Positions 27,311 through 35,120 of a DNA stretch of 64,000 bases are shown in pieces. Numbering within the stretch: the stretch's first letter is position 1; each line of letters starts with the position of its first letter. The notes under the pieces are model-generated. The model ran no database searches. It worked only from the letters and a program-made list of their open reading frames with translations, and was not told the DNA's origin. A program made the position numbers and the translations under genes. The DNA is from Roseovarius spongiae (lineage in GTDB: Bacteria > Pseudomonadota > Alphaproteobacteria > Rhodobacterales > Rhodobacteraceae), in assembly GCF_003651245.1 (NCBI RefSeq), contig NZ_RAPE01000005.1:186001-250000 (forward strand), read 5' to 3'.

Positions 27311-27803
27311 TGTCGGTGATCAGCACGCTTGCGACCTCGGGGCCGATGACGGCCCGCGCCACCTCGAGCAGCGCCGCGCGCAGCACGTCGAGCTTGCGCG
27401 CGCTGGTGAACGCGCCCTCGAAACCGCCCATGTTGGCGTGGTCGAACAACACCTGGAGGAACTGGTCGCGCAGCTTCGGTTCGCGCAGGTAGACGGTTTC
27501 GGGGCTGCCGCCCGCAAGCTCGATGCTGAGCGACATCACGACGAGCGCGGCGACCTTGTCGCGCGTGACGACGGGCACCACGAACTGGTTGTTGAGCTTG
27601 ACGTAATCCGCGTCGGCAGGGTTGCCGCCATGATCGTCATCGCGGGCCTTCACGGCCGGCGTTTCGAGCGCCGGTTTCGCGGCCTCCCCGTCAGCCGCAT
27701 TCCCGTCAGCCGCCACGGGGGCGGCAGGCCTGAGCGCAAGCCCCGCGCCGACGCCGCCGCCGATGCCGGCGAGCATAAGAACCAGGGGCAGCAGTTTCTT
27801 CAT
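27291..27803 (-). CDS. Second FliL-like basal-body protein
   Basis: A 170-residue protein. A signal-anchor covers residues 3-25 (LLPLVLMLAGIGGGVGAGLAL). A low-complexity linker comes next, and then a FliL-type domain (YVKLNNQFVVPVV, VVMSLSIELAGGSPETVYLREPKLRDQFLQVLF in outline, and VLITDINRQDA at the end). It is distinct from the FliL at 17244, and the two may share stator work. The ATG at 27803 follows GAGGAGAG; longer upstream readings run into flgH. It is the last gene of the leftward flgB-to-flgH operon and overlaps the convergent FliJ-like gene by 20 bp. Confidence 0.75.
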   Translation of the reverse strand: MKKLLPLVLMLAGIGGGVGAGLALRPAAPVAADGNAADGEAAKPALETPAVKARDDDHGGNPADADYVKLNNQFVVPVVTRDKVAALVVMSLSIELAGGSPETVYLREPKLRDQFLQVLFDHANMGGFEGAFTSARKLDVLRAALLEVARAVIGPEVASVLITDINRQDA

Positions 27804-27813
27804 CGCGCTCTCC

Positions 27814-28542
27814 TCAGAACGGCAGGACCGCGTCCAGCACCTGCTGGCCGATCCGCGGCTGTTGCACATCGGTGATCTGGCCGCGCCCGCCATAGGAAAT
27901 CCGAGCCGAGGCGATCTTGTCATAAGTGATCTCGTTCTGGCGCGAAATGTCGGCGGGGCGCACGTAGCCGCTGACCAGCAGTTCGCGCATCTCGAAATTG
28001 ACGCGCACTTCCTGGCTGCCCTGGATCGACAACACGCCGTTCGGGAGCACCTGCATGATCGTGGCGGCCACCCGCAGGGTCAGCTCCTCGCGCCGCTTGA
28101 CGGATCCGTCACCGCCCGAGCGGCCGGCGGCATTGATCGACACCGCGTCGGCCATGCTGGCGCCCTCGGGCAGTTTCTCGTCAAGCCGCTGGGGAATGCC
28201 GAAGAGCTGCGGCACGCCCATGCTTTCGGAGCTCGAGCGCGAGCGCGAGGTGGAGTTCGATATCTCGGCCTCGTCGTCGATCTCGATCACCACGGTGAGG
28301 ATGTCGCCCCGCTGCATCGCGCGCCGGTCGCCCAGCAGCGATTGACGCCCCGACGCCCAGAGCGAGGCGCGGTCCGTGGCGCGGTGGGGCTCGAGCGTGG
28401 CGGGCAGGTCGCTGCCGAACATCGCCGCCTGCTCGGGCCCGTCCGAGACGGGGGTAAAGCTCGGCGCCTTGCCGAGGTGATCCATCTTGCCGCAGGCCGA
28501 GGCGAGGGCGACGAGGCAGAGATAACGGAGCGAACGATGCAT
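27814..28542 (-). CDS. flgH: Flagellar L-ring lipoprotein FlgH
   Basis: A 242-residue outer-membrane lipoprotein. The signal peptide ends in the lipobox LASAC, so Cys17 should be lipidated. The family stretch SLWASGRQSLLGDRRAMQRGDILTVVIEI in outline, then the C-terminal ELLVSGYVRPADISRQNEI and SARISYGGRGQI, are typical of FlgH. It lies ten bases after flgA and before the second fliL. Confidence 0.93.
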   Translation of the reverse strand: MHRSLRYLCLVALASACGKMDHLGKAPSFTPVSDGPEQAAMFGSDLPATLEPHRATDRASLWASGRQSLLGDRRAMQRGDILTVVIEIDDEAEISNSTSRSRSSSESMGVPQLFGIPQRLDEKLPEGASMADAVSINAAGRSGGDGSVKRREELTLRVAATIMQVLPNGVLSIQGSQEVRVNFEMRELLVSGYVRPADISRQNEITYDKIASARISYGGRGQITDVQQPRIGQQVLDAVLPF

Positions 28543-28552
28543 GGGTATTCCT

Positions 28553-28969
28553 TCAGTTCGAAACCTGCACGCGCCCGTCCGGCAGGACGTGGCCCGAAAC
28601 GGTGAGGCGCGAGGCGAGGTTCATCACCCGCACCCGTTCGCCGGGCCCGGCGCGCGACAGCGAGCGGCCCTCGGTCTGGATGGCGACGCCGCCGGCGGCG
28701 TAGATCAGCGCGACGATCTGGTTGCGCTCGACCAAGGCGGGCGGGCCGACATCGCCGGGACGGATGGGCCGGCCGGCATAGAGCGCGACGCGCGCCTCCT
28801 GTCCGATGACGGTGTCGACATCGGAAACCGCGCCGACCACGTCGCCCTTCTTGACCGCGACATCCTGCGCCCCGATGAGCGTTTGCGCGCGGATGGTGCG
28901 CGCCGCGACGACGGTGTCGGCGGCGGCGGGCGGAGCGGCGAGCGCGGCGAGAAGGGCGAGCGCGCGCAT
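28553..28969 (-). CDS. flgA: P-ring assembly chaperone FlgA
   Basis: A 138-residue periplasmic protein. It has a short signal peptide (about residues 1-17, ending AAADT), then an SAF-type domain (VVAARTIRAQTLIGAQDVAV) and the C-terminal FlgA motif (RNQIVALIYAAGGVAIQTEGRSL and GERVRVMNLAS). It is much shorter than the enteric FlgA (about 219) because the N-terminal region is missing, as is usual in alphaproteobacteria. It helps FlgI assemble the P-ring. Its ATG overlaps the flgG stop by one base. Confidence 0.88.
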   Translation of the reverse strand: MRALALLAALAAPPAAADTVVAARTIRAQTLIGAQDVAVKKGDVVGAVSDVDTVIGQEARVALYAGRPIRPGDVGPPALVERNQIVALIYAAGGVAIQTEGRSLSRAGPGERVRVMNLASRLTVSGHVLPDGRVQVSN

Positions 28970-29754
28970 CAGCGGATCTGGGTCGTCGCGCCAAGCATCT
29001 GGTCGGCGGCGGAAATGACCTTGGAATTGAGCTCATAGCCCCGTTGCGCCTCGATCAGCTCGGTCACCTCGCGCACCGGGTCGACGGAACTGTCCTCGAG
29101 ATACCCCTGCCGCAGCGTGCCCAGCCCGTCCTGCCCGGGCGTGGTGGTGAGCGGCGGGCCCGAGGCCTCGGTCTCGCTGAAGAGGTTGCCGCCGCGCGCC
29201 TCCAGCCCCTTGGCGTTGGTAAAGCCGGTGAGGGTGAACTGCCCGAGCAATTGCGCCTCGGTGCTGTCGCGGAAATAGGCGTACACCTCGCCCGCGCCGT
29301 TGACCGAGATCGAGCGCGCGTCCTCCGGGATCACGATTTCCGGGGCGACGGCGAAGCCCTCGGAGTTGACGATCAGCCCCTCCGCCGAGCGTTTCAGCGC
29401 CCCGTCGCGCGTGTAGGCCGCCTGCCCCGAGGGCAGCGTGACCTCGAGATAGCCGTTGCCCTCGATCGCGAGGTCGAGATCGCCGCCCGTGGCCGAGAGC
29501 GACCCCTGCTGCAGGTGCACCGACACCGCGGCGGGCCGCACCCCGAGCCCGAGTTGCACGCCGGTGGGCAGCACCGTGCCGTCGGCGGCGTTCACCGTGC
29601 CGGGGCGCGCCATCTGCTGGTAGTGCAGGTCCGCAAACTCCGCGCGGCGGGTGTTGTAGCCGGTGGTGGACATGTTCGCGAGGTTGTTCGAGATGGTCTC
29701 GACCCGCATCTGCTGGGCCGCCATGCCCGTGGCGGCGATCTTGAGGGCGCGCAT
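28969..29754 (-). CDS. flgG: Flagellar distal rod protein FlgG
   Basis: A 261-residue rod protein. It starts RALKIAATGMAAQQMRVE, with the ISNNLANMSTTGYNTRR rod motif. The middle has GDLDLAIEGNGYLEVTLPSG. It ends with LIEAQRGYELNSKVISAADQML, the diagnostic FlgG C-terminus. The length equals that of FlgG in other bacteria (about 260). It lies between flgF and flgA in the leftward basal-body operon. Confidence 0.95.
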   Translation of the reverse strand: MRALKIAATGMAAQQMRVETISNNLANMSTTGYNTRRAEFADLHYQQMARPGTVNAADGTVLPTGVQLGLGVRPAAVSVHLQQGSLSATGGDLDLAIEGNGYLEVTLPSGQAAYTRDGALKRSAEGLIVNSEGFAVAPEIVIPEDARSISVNGAGEVYAYFRDSTEAQLLGQFTLTGFTNAKGLEARGGNLFSETEASGPPLTTTPGQDGLGTLRQGYLEDSSVDPVREVTELIEAQRGYELNSKVISAADQMLGATTQIR

Positions 29755-29763
29755 GTCAGGCTC

Positions 29764-30483
29764 CTATCGTGTGGAAATGAAGGTTTGCATCGCGGTGCGC
29801 AGGCGTTCGTTCTCGGCGTCGAGAAAGCTCTGGCCCATCTCGTAGGCGCGCTGGACCTCGATCATTCGGGCGATCTGGCCGATGGGATCGACATTGGCCC
29901 CCTCGAGATAGCCTTGCAGGATACGGCCGCCGATGGCCGGCTCGACCCCGTTCTCCGAGCGGAACATCACGCCGTCCTCGCGCAGAAGGCCGATGGAATC
30001 GGTCGGCATGACCAGCCCGATCTGCGCCAGCGGCCTGCCGTCGCCGCTTATCGTGCCGTCCGCGGCGACGCCGAGATCGGCGGCGTCGGGCGGGACGAAC
30101 ACGGGCGCGCCGCCGGCGTCGAGCACGCGGAACCCGTCCGGCGTGACGAGATCGCCTGTCGCCGAAAACGCGAAGGCCCCGGCGCGGGTCAGCCGCACGC
30201 CCTTGGGCGTCTCGACCAGGAAGAACCCGTCGCCCTCGATCGCGAGATCGAGCGCGCCGCCGGTCTGCCTGAGCCCGCCCTGCACCGTCGAGGTCATGCG
30301 CACGTCCGCCGAGGCCATCGACAACGACGGGCCGTCCTCCATCCGCTTGACGTGCTCGGCGAAGATCAGCCCCTCCTGCCGGAAGCCGGTGGTGGCGGCG
30401 TTGGCGATGTTGTTCGCCACGATCTGCATCTCGCGCATCAGCCCGGATTGCCGGGTAAGCGCGGTGTAACCTACGTTATCCAT
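29764..30483 (-). CDS. flgF: Flagellar proximal rod protein FlgF
   Basis: A 239-residue rod protein related to FlgG. The N-terminal motif is MREMQIVANNIANAATTGFRQE. GALDLAIEGDGFFLVETP is in the middle, and IEVQRAYEMGQSFLDAENERLRTAM is at the C-terminus. The shorter length and the less strict C-terminal motif separate it from FlgG next door. It lies two bases downstream of fliQ. Confidence 0.92.
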   Translation of the reverse strand: MDNVGYTALTRQSGLMREMQIVANNIANAATTGFRQEGLIFAEHVKRMEDGPSLSMASADVRMTSTVQGGLRQTGGALDLAIEGDGFFLVETPKGVRLTRAGAFAFSATGDLVTPDGFRVLDAGGAPVFVPPDAADLGVAADGTISGDGRPLAQIGLVMPTDSIGLLREDGVMFRSENGVEPAIGGRILQGYLEGANVDPIGQIARMIEVQRAYEMGQSFLDAENERLRTAMQTFISTR

Positions 30484-30484
30484 G

Positions 30485-30754
30485 TCATCCTCCGATGATG
30501 AGCGGAATCAGCCGGTCCTGGAAGAAGGACACCAGCGTCTGCGTCATGAACCCCATCGACATCCAGAACACGGCGACGATCGCGATCAGCTTGGGCACGA
30601 AGGTCAGCGTCATCTCCTGCACCGAGGTGAGCGCCTGGAACAGCCCCACCGTCAGCCCGGCGATCAGCGCAACCGCGAGTATCGGGACAGAGACGATCAC
30701 CGCCACCCAGAGGCCCTGGCGCATCGTGTCGAAAAAGATCAGCTCGTTGTGCAT
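30485..30754 (-). CDS. fliQ: Flagellar type III export protein FliQ
   Basis: An 89-residue protein with two membrane spans (WVAVIVSVPILAVALIAGLTVG and LIAIVAVFWMSMGFMTQTLV in outline). Between them is the conserved GLFQALTSVQEMTLTFVPK, the FliQ hallmark. With FliP and FliR it makes the export channel. It is five bases downstream of fliE. Confidence 0.95.
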   Translation of the reverse strand: MHNELIFFDTMRQGLWVAVIVSVPILAVALIAGLTVGLFQALTSVQEMTLTFVPKLIAIVAVFWMSMGFMTQTLVSFFQDRLIPLIIGG

Positions 30755-30758
30755 CCGC

Positions 30759-31049
30759 TCAGACCGGCATCCGCAGGATTTCCTGGTAGGCCTCGACCAC
30801 CCGGTCGCGCACCGTCACCGCGGTTTCAACCGCCAGTTCCGACTGCGCCAGCGCCTGGACGAGCGCATGGGGGTCGGCTTCGCCCATCATCGCGGCCTTG
30901 GCGGTGGTTTCGGCCTCCTGCAAGGTCGCGGCGAAATCCCGCGCGAGGCCGGCGGCCATCTCCCCGGCCCCCCCGCTGCCCGGTTCGGGCTGCGTGGCGG
31001 GGCGGGCGGCTGCATATTTCTGCGTGGCGTTGAGGGCGGAGACATCCAT
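30759..31049 (-). CDS. fliE: Flagellar hook-basal body protein FliE
   Basis: A 96-residue protein that joins the MS-ring to the rod. It has little N-terminal conservation. The C-terminal part ALAQSELAVETAVTVRDRVVEAYQEILRMPV matches the FliE pattern (the AYQEIxRMPV ending is diagnostic). It lies between flgC and fliQ. Confidence 0.92.
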   Translation of the reverse strand: MDVSALNATQKYAAARPATQPEPGSGGAGEMAAGLARDFAATLQEAETTAKAAMMGEADPHALVQALAQSELAVETAVTVRDRVVEAYQEILRMPV

Positions 31050-31084
31050 TCTGGACTCCTTTCATGAGGTTTCGTTTCTGGTCG

Positions 31085-31474
31085 TCAGCGGCGCAGCAGG
31101 TCCATCAGGCTGGACGACATCTGCCGCGCCTGGTCGAACATCTTGAGGTTCGCCTCGTAGCTGCGCTGCGCTTCGCGCGCGTCCGCGATCTCGATCACCA
31201 GGTCCACATTCGAGCCGTTATGGTGGCCGGTTTCATCCGCCATCGGGTGGCCGGGATCGAAGACGCTCTCGAGCTCGCTTTGGTCGAGCCGCACGCGCCC
31301 CGGCTCCACCAACCCCGGGATGGCGCCGGACATCGCCGTCTCGAACGAGACGGTCTTGCGCCGGTATCCGGGCGTGTCGGCGTTGGCGATGTTCTCGGAC
31401 ACGTGGCGCAAGCGGCGCGACTGCGCCTTGAGGCCGCTGGTCGACAGGCTGAGGGCGTCGGAAAAGTCGGTCAT
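31085..31474 (-). CDS. flgC: Flagellar proximal rod protein FlgC
   Basis: A 129-residue rod protein. It starts with SLSTSGLKAQSRRLRHVSENIANADTPGYRRK in outline. The FlgC-specific middle has DPGHPMADETGHHNGSNVD (compare the family pattern NPxHPxADxxGYV). The C-terminus is EAQRSYEANLKMFDQARQM. It follows flgB by 24 bases. Confidence 0.94.
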   Translation of the reverse strand: MTDFSDALSLSTSGLKAQSRRLRHVSENIANADTPGYRRKTVSFETAMSGAIPGLVEPGRVRLDQSELESVFDPGHPMADETGHHNGSNVDLVIEIADAREAQRSYEANLKMFDQARQMSSSLMDLLRR

Positions 31475-31498
31475 TCGGGATGCTCCTTGCGGGGCGCG

Positions 31499-31888
31499 TC
31501 AGCGCCGCCCGGCGGCGGCGCGCAGGATGGTCAGGCCGGATTTGTAGATGGCGATGGCGCGGTCATGCTGGCGCTTGACCTCGACCGCATTGAGCATCTC
31601 GGCCTCGAGCGAAACAGAGTTGCCGTTGGGATCGCTCATTCCGCCGGGGCGTCGGACGGTTTCGAATCCGCCCCCGCCGGGCGCGCCAGTGAGATGCGCG
31701 GCGCGCGTCGCGCGGGCCGCGAAACGCCGGTCCTGACCTTGGTAGGCTTCGGCGAAGGGGGCGATATCGCGCGCGGCGTAGCCGGGGGTGTCGGCATTGG
31801 CCATGTTACGCGCCACGACCGCCTGCCGCGCCCCCGCATGGGCAGCCATCGCCTGCGCCATGCGGAAGATTTCCAGTTTCTCGAACAT
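31499..31888 (-). CDS. flgB: Flagellar proximal rod protein FlgB
   Basis: A 129-residue rod protein. The motif VVARNMANADTPGYAARD is typical of FlgB. The C-terminus has EMLNAVEVKRQHDRAIAIYKSGLTILR. The ATG at 31888 was chosen over a much longer upstream reading that would run across fliI. It is the first gene of the leftward basal-body operon, divergent from fliI. Confidence 0.93.
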   Translation of the reverse strand: MFEKLEIFRMAQAMAAHAGARQAVVARNMANADTPGYAARDIAPFAEAYQGQDRRFAARATRAAHLTGAPGGGGFETVRRPGGMSDPNGNSVSLEAEMLNAVEVKRQHDRAIAIYKSGLTILRAAAGRR

Positions 31889-31911
31889 CGGGGCTTCTCC
31901 CTCGATCGGTT

Positions 31912-31926
31912 TCAACCAAGGCTTAA
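31912..31926. promoter_or_regulatory. CtrA-like box between flgB and fliI (TCAA-N7-TTAA)
   Basis: TCAACCAAGGCTTAAC (half-sites 31912-31915 and 31923-31926) differs by one base from TTAA-N7-TTAA, and a C follows the second half-site as in the consensus. It sits in the 98-bp divergent gap, 24 bases from the flgB start. Confidence 0.5.
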
Positions 31927-31986
31927 CCCTGATTCCTTTAAAAATTGTTTTCAGGAATCGTTTTCGCGAAATTGATGGAGCGCGCG

Positions 31987-33399
31987 ATGCATGACAGCGG
32001 ATTGGCCGGCCTCGGGGCGGTGATATCGGACCTCCGGGCGGCGCGCGCGGTGGGCCGGGTCGCCACGGTGGCGGGCGCCACGCTCGACGTGTCGGGACTG
32101 CCCGATGCGGCGCGGCTGGGCGACCGGCTCTGCGTGATGCGCGCCGGGCAGCCGGCTCTCTGGGGCGAGATCGTTCAGCTGGGGCCCGCGGGCGCCGTGA
32201 TGCTGCCCGACGAGGATACGACCGGCGTGTCGCTGGGCGATCCGGTGGCGCTGCACGGGCCCGTGAGGATCGCGCCCGCCGATCACTGGATCGGGCGCGT
32301 GATCGATCCGTTCGGCGCGCCGCTGGACGGCCGCCCGCTCCTGCCCGGCGCGCAACCCCGGTCGCTGCGCGCCGCCCCTCCACCGCCCGCGCGGCGCGCG
32401 CCGCTGGGCGAGCGGCTGGAAACGGGGATGGCGGTCTTCAACACCGCGTTGCCCATCGTGCGCGGGCAGCGGCTCGGGTTGTTCGCCGGCTCGGGCGTGG
32501 GAAAATCGAGCCTTCTGGGACGCCTCGGGCGGCACATGCAGGCGGATGTGGTCGTCTTTGCGCTGATCGGGGAGCGCGGGCGCGAATTGCGCGACTTCGT
32601 CGAGAACGTGCTTGGACCCGAGGGGATGGCGCGCGCCGTCGTGGTGGCGGCGACGTCGGACCGTGCGCCGCTGGTGCGCCGGCGCTGCGCGTGGACGGCG
32701 ATGGCGGTGGCCGAACATTTCCGCGATAGCGGGCGCGACGTGCTGTTGCTGGCCGATTCGATCACCCGCTTCGCCGAGGCGCATCGCGAGGTCGCGACCG
32801 CCGCCGGCGAGTTGCCGAGCCTGCGCGGCTTTCCGGCCTCCACCGCGCACACGATCATGTCGCTTTGCGAACGCGCGGGGCCGGGCGTCGTGGGGCAGGG
32901 GGCAATCACCGCCATCCTCAGCGTGCTCGTCGCAGGCTCGGACATGGACGAACCGGTGGCCGATATTCTGCGCGGCGTGCTTGACGGCCACGTGGTGATG
33001 GACCGCGAGATTGCCGAACGGGGGCGATACCCCGCGATCGATCTGTTGCGCTCCGTGTCGCGCAGCCTTCCCGGCGCGGCGACGCCGGATGAGAATGCGA
33101 CGATCGGTCGGGTGCGCGGCCTGTTGGGCGCCTACGCGCGCTCGGAAGCGATGCTGCGCGCCGGGCTCTACACCGAAGGCTCCGATCCCGAGCTCGACGT
33201 CGCGATCCGCGCCTGGCCCGAGCTCGACGCTTTCATCGCCGAGCGCGAACCGGTCTCTGTCCGCAACAGTTTCGACAGGCTTGCACTGATCCTGCGGCGC
33301 GCAGGCGCGGCCCGCGCGGGCCAGGCGCCGAAACCAGCCGGTGCGTCCCTGCCGGCGCGTTCGCCGTCCAGTCCCCGGGCGAATACGGGCGATCAATGA
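31987..33399 (+). CDS. fliI: Flagellar export ATPase FliI
   Basis: A 470-residue F1-type ATPase. Walker A GSGVGKS is at residues 168-174. Walker B is in DVLLLADSITRFAEAHRE. The region LGERLETGMAVFNTALPIVRGQRLGLF in outline is characteristic of the FliI/YscN group. The ATG at 31987 has GGAG six bases upstream; ATG 31975 is an in-frame alternative adding four residues. The last 25 or so residues are a Pro/Ser/Arg-rich tail. It is a single rightward gene converging on the DUF1217 gene. Confidence 0.93.
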   Translation: MHDSGLAGLGAVISDLRAARAVGRVATVAGATLDVSGLPDAARLGDRLCVMRAGQPALWGEIVQLGPAGAVMLPDEDTTGVSLGDPVALHGPVRIAPADHWIGRVIDPFGAPLDGRPLLPGAQPRSLRAAPPPPARRAPLGERLETGMAVFNTALPIVRGQRLGLFAGSGVGKSSLLGRLGRHMQADVVVFALIGERGRELRDFVENVLGPEGMARAVVVAATSDRAPLVRRRCAWTAMAVAEHFRDSGRDVLLLADSITRFAEAHREVATAAGELPSLRGFPASTAHTIMSLCERAGPGVVGQGAITAILSVLVAGSDMDEPVADILRGVLDGHVVMDREIAERGRYPAIDLLRSVSRSLPGAATPDENATIGRVRGLLGAYARSEAMLRAGLYTEGSDPELDVAIRAWPELDAFIAEREPVSVRNSFDRLALILRRAGAARAGQAPKPAGASLPARSPSSPRANTGDQ

Positions 33400-33469
33400 A
33401 GCCTGACGACGCTGTCGTCGAGACAGGGATGGCCTGTCCCGCTCCGGCGCGTTGTTTTGCGGCGGGCGC

Positions 33470-34267
33470 CTATCGGCTGCCGCTCTCCAATAGCGCGAGC
33501 GCGACGGAGCCGCCGGTCTGCGCCGCGAAACCCGACACCTGTTCGCGCAACAGATAGCGTTCAATGAGCCGCTGACGCATGTCCGCGTCGGCCATCCGAT
33601 CCAGGCTGTCGATGCCCAGTTGGCGCGCGGCGCGATCCTGGAGCTCCTCGACCTGGCGGTCGAGATCGATCTGACCGAATCCGTCGGGCAGGCCCAGCGC
33701 GCGTTCGAAGACCTCGCGCAGCGGCGGATTGCCCATGACGCGCAGCCACTTCGTCTCGTCGCTGGCGGAACCGGCGGCGATGTCGGGCAGGGCGCGCTCG
33801 GCCGTCATGGCGAGGCGCATGGACTGGTCCTGCTCGCCCACGGCGACCTCGAACTGGCGGGCGCGAAACCTGGCGGTGATCTGCTGGCCAAACCCTTCGA
33901 AACCCGTGCGCGCGCCGACGAGGTTGCCGAACCCGAACGCATCCGCGAACTCGCGGTAGCGTGTATCCGTGAGGCGGGTGGCGAGCGCGCCTTCGGCTTG
34001 GGTGCCGCCCTCGAGGATCTTGCGCACGAAGGCCTTGCTGTCGAGATCGTCCTGCAATCCGAATGCGCCAAGCGCGACGCGCAGCAGCCGCCGGTCCGAG
34101 ACCAGCTGCTCGGCCGTCTCGATCTCGCCGATCTTGGCCTCGAAATACGCGGTGTCGCGGGTGATGCGCGCGCCGCTGTCGAATGCGGCGGCCTGCGCCT
34201 CGCGCGTGCGCGTGAGGAAGGACCACCCGGCAAGGCCGCCGAGGGGAATGACCGGCTGATAGCTCAT
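33470..34267 (-). CDS. DUF1217 protein of the flagellin operon
   Basis: A 265-residue, soluble, helical protein of the DUF1217 type, found beside flagellar genes in Rhodobacterales. Characteristic stretches are YFEAKIGEIETAEQLVSDRRLLRVAL, FGLQDDLDSKAFVRKILEGGT and RYREFADAFGFGN. The C-terminus repeats the helix pattern (RQVEELQDRAARQLGI). The ATG at 34267 overlaps the flbT stop by four bases. The function is unknown; a secreted structural or assembly role is possible because it lacks a signal peptide but travels with filament genes. Confidence 0.75.
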   Translation of the reverse strand: MSYQPVIPLGGLAGWSFLTRTREAQAAAFDSGARITRDTAYFEAKIGEIETAEQLVSDRRLLRVALGAFGLQDDLDSKAFVRKILEGGTQAEGALATRLTDTRYREFADAFGFGNLVGARTGFEGFGQQITARFRARQFEVAVGEQDQSMRLAMTAERALPDIAAGSASDETKWLRVMGNPPLREVFERALGLPDGFGQIDLDRQVEELQDRAARQLGIDSLDRMADADMRQRLIERYLLREQVSGFAAQTGGSVALALLESGSR

Positions 34268-34668
34268 GACGCGCGGTGCGCCAGCAGCCGTTCCTCGCGC
34301 GGGAGCAGCGCGCGCAGCGATTTCAGGCACTGGTAAAACTGTCCGTCGAGAATCGCCTGCGTGGCCGCCGTCAGGCGCGCGTGGCTGTCCGGGTCGGTCA
34401 ACACCTGGCTCAATTCCTCGATATGGCGCAAGAGCGGCAGGCGCGCGTCGGCCGGGTCGGCGTCCCCCGACAGGACGAGTTGCGCGGCGTAGCAGACCCG
34501 CCGCACAGGCGTGGTGGCCTCATCGGGGTGGATCGCGTCGCGCAGGCGCAGGATGTTCGCATCCGGCGTGACGATCGACAGGCGCGACCGCCGATCGCCG
34601 TTCTCGACCACCGCGCCGTTGATGAGCACACGCTCCTTCGGGCCGAGCTTGAGAACGAGGCCGCTCAT
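34264..34668 (-). CDS. flbT: Flagellin mRNA regulator FlbT
   Basis: A 134-residue protein starting MSGLVLKLGPKERVLINGAVVENGD, the highly conserved FlbT N-terminus. It continues with ANILRLRDAIHPDEA and RLPLLRHIEELSQVL. In Caulobacter FlbT binds the flagellin mRNA leader and promotes its decay before hook completion. It overlaps flaF upstream and the DUF1217 gene downstream by four bases each. The likely target is the fliC leader at 36465-36600. Confidence 0.93.
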   Translation of the reverse strand: MSGLVLKLGPKERVLINGAVVENGDRRSRLSIVTPDANILRLRDAIHPDEATTPVRRVCYAAQLVLSGDADPADARLPLLRHIEELSQVLTDPDSHARLTAATQAILDGQFYQCLKSLRALLPREERLLAHRAS

Positions 34669-35042
34669 CCTTCCCGCCCCCGCTCGCGCAGCCCGCCCAT
34701 GACGGCGGTGTTGATCTCGATCAGCGGCGCGGGAGAGGCGCCCTCGGTCAGCACCCTGGAGCTGTGCAGATGGGTGAACTCGGCGAGATAGACGATCCGC
34801 GCCCTGATCTCGGGCGGCAACGGGTTGGCGTCGTCCGCCACGTCGGTCGCGAGCAGGGTCCAGAGCCTGCGGTTGTCGTGCAGCGCATCGGCCAGCCGCG
34901 CGAAGCCGCGCGATCCCGACCCGGCGCTCGATCTGATCCTGTTGGTTACCCGCGCGAAGGCCTCGTACTCGGCGCTGCGGGGGGTCTTGATGGTGCGCGC
35001 GCTTCGGCTGTAGGCGTCCTGCGCTTGGCGAATGGCGTTCAC
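34665..35042 (-). CDS. flaF: Flagellin synthesis regulator FlaF
   Basis: A 125-residue helical protein. It begins with AIRQAQDAYSRSARTIKTPRSAEYEAFARVT in outline, the FlaF signature. LADALHDNRRLWTLLATDVAD and LPPEIRARIVYLAEFTHLHS follow. In Caulobacter, FlaF is needed for flagellin production and acts opposite to FlbT. It lies 78 bp downstream of fliC, after a perfect hairpin. Confidence 0.92.
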   Translation of the reverse strand: MNAIRQAQDAYSRSARTIKTPRSAEYEAFARVTNRIRSSAGSGSRGFARLADALHDNRRLWTLLATDVADDANPLPPEIRARIVYLAEFTHLHSSRVLTEGASPAPLIEINTAVMGGLRERGREG

Positions 35043-35084
35043 GTTTGCATCCTTCCGGCTCTGTTCGGGGTGACGGGGCTGAGG

Positions 35085-35110
35085 TCAGGCGCGCCCGCAG
35101 GCGCGCCTGA
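35085..35110 (-). terminator. Hairpin between fliC and flaF
   Basis: A perfect 11-bp stem (TCAGGCGCGCC at 35085-35095 and its complement at 35100-35110) with loop CGCA, just after the fliC stop. There is no T-run after it in the leftward direction. It more likely protects the flagellin mRNA 3' end or partly blocks read-through into flaF-flbT than acts as a full terminator. Confidence 0.6.
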
Positions 35111-35120
35111 AGGTCGGTCA

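Noticed and set aside
31923-31941. TTAA-N11-TTAA downstream of the flgB/fliI box
   Set aside because: Wrong spacing for CtrA; only the overlapping N7 site at 31912 is kept.
31951-33564. 537-aa minus-strand frame over fliI
   Set aside because: Shadow of FliI, which has all ATPase motifs.
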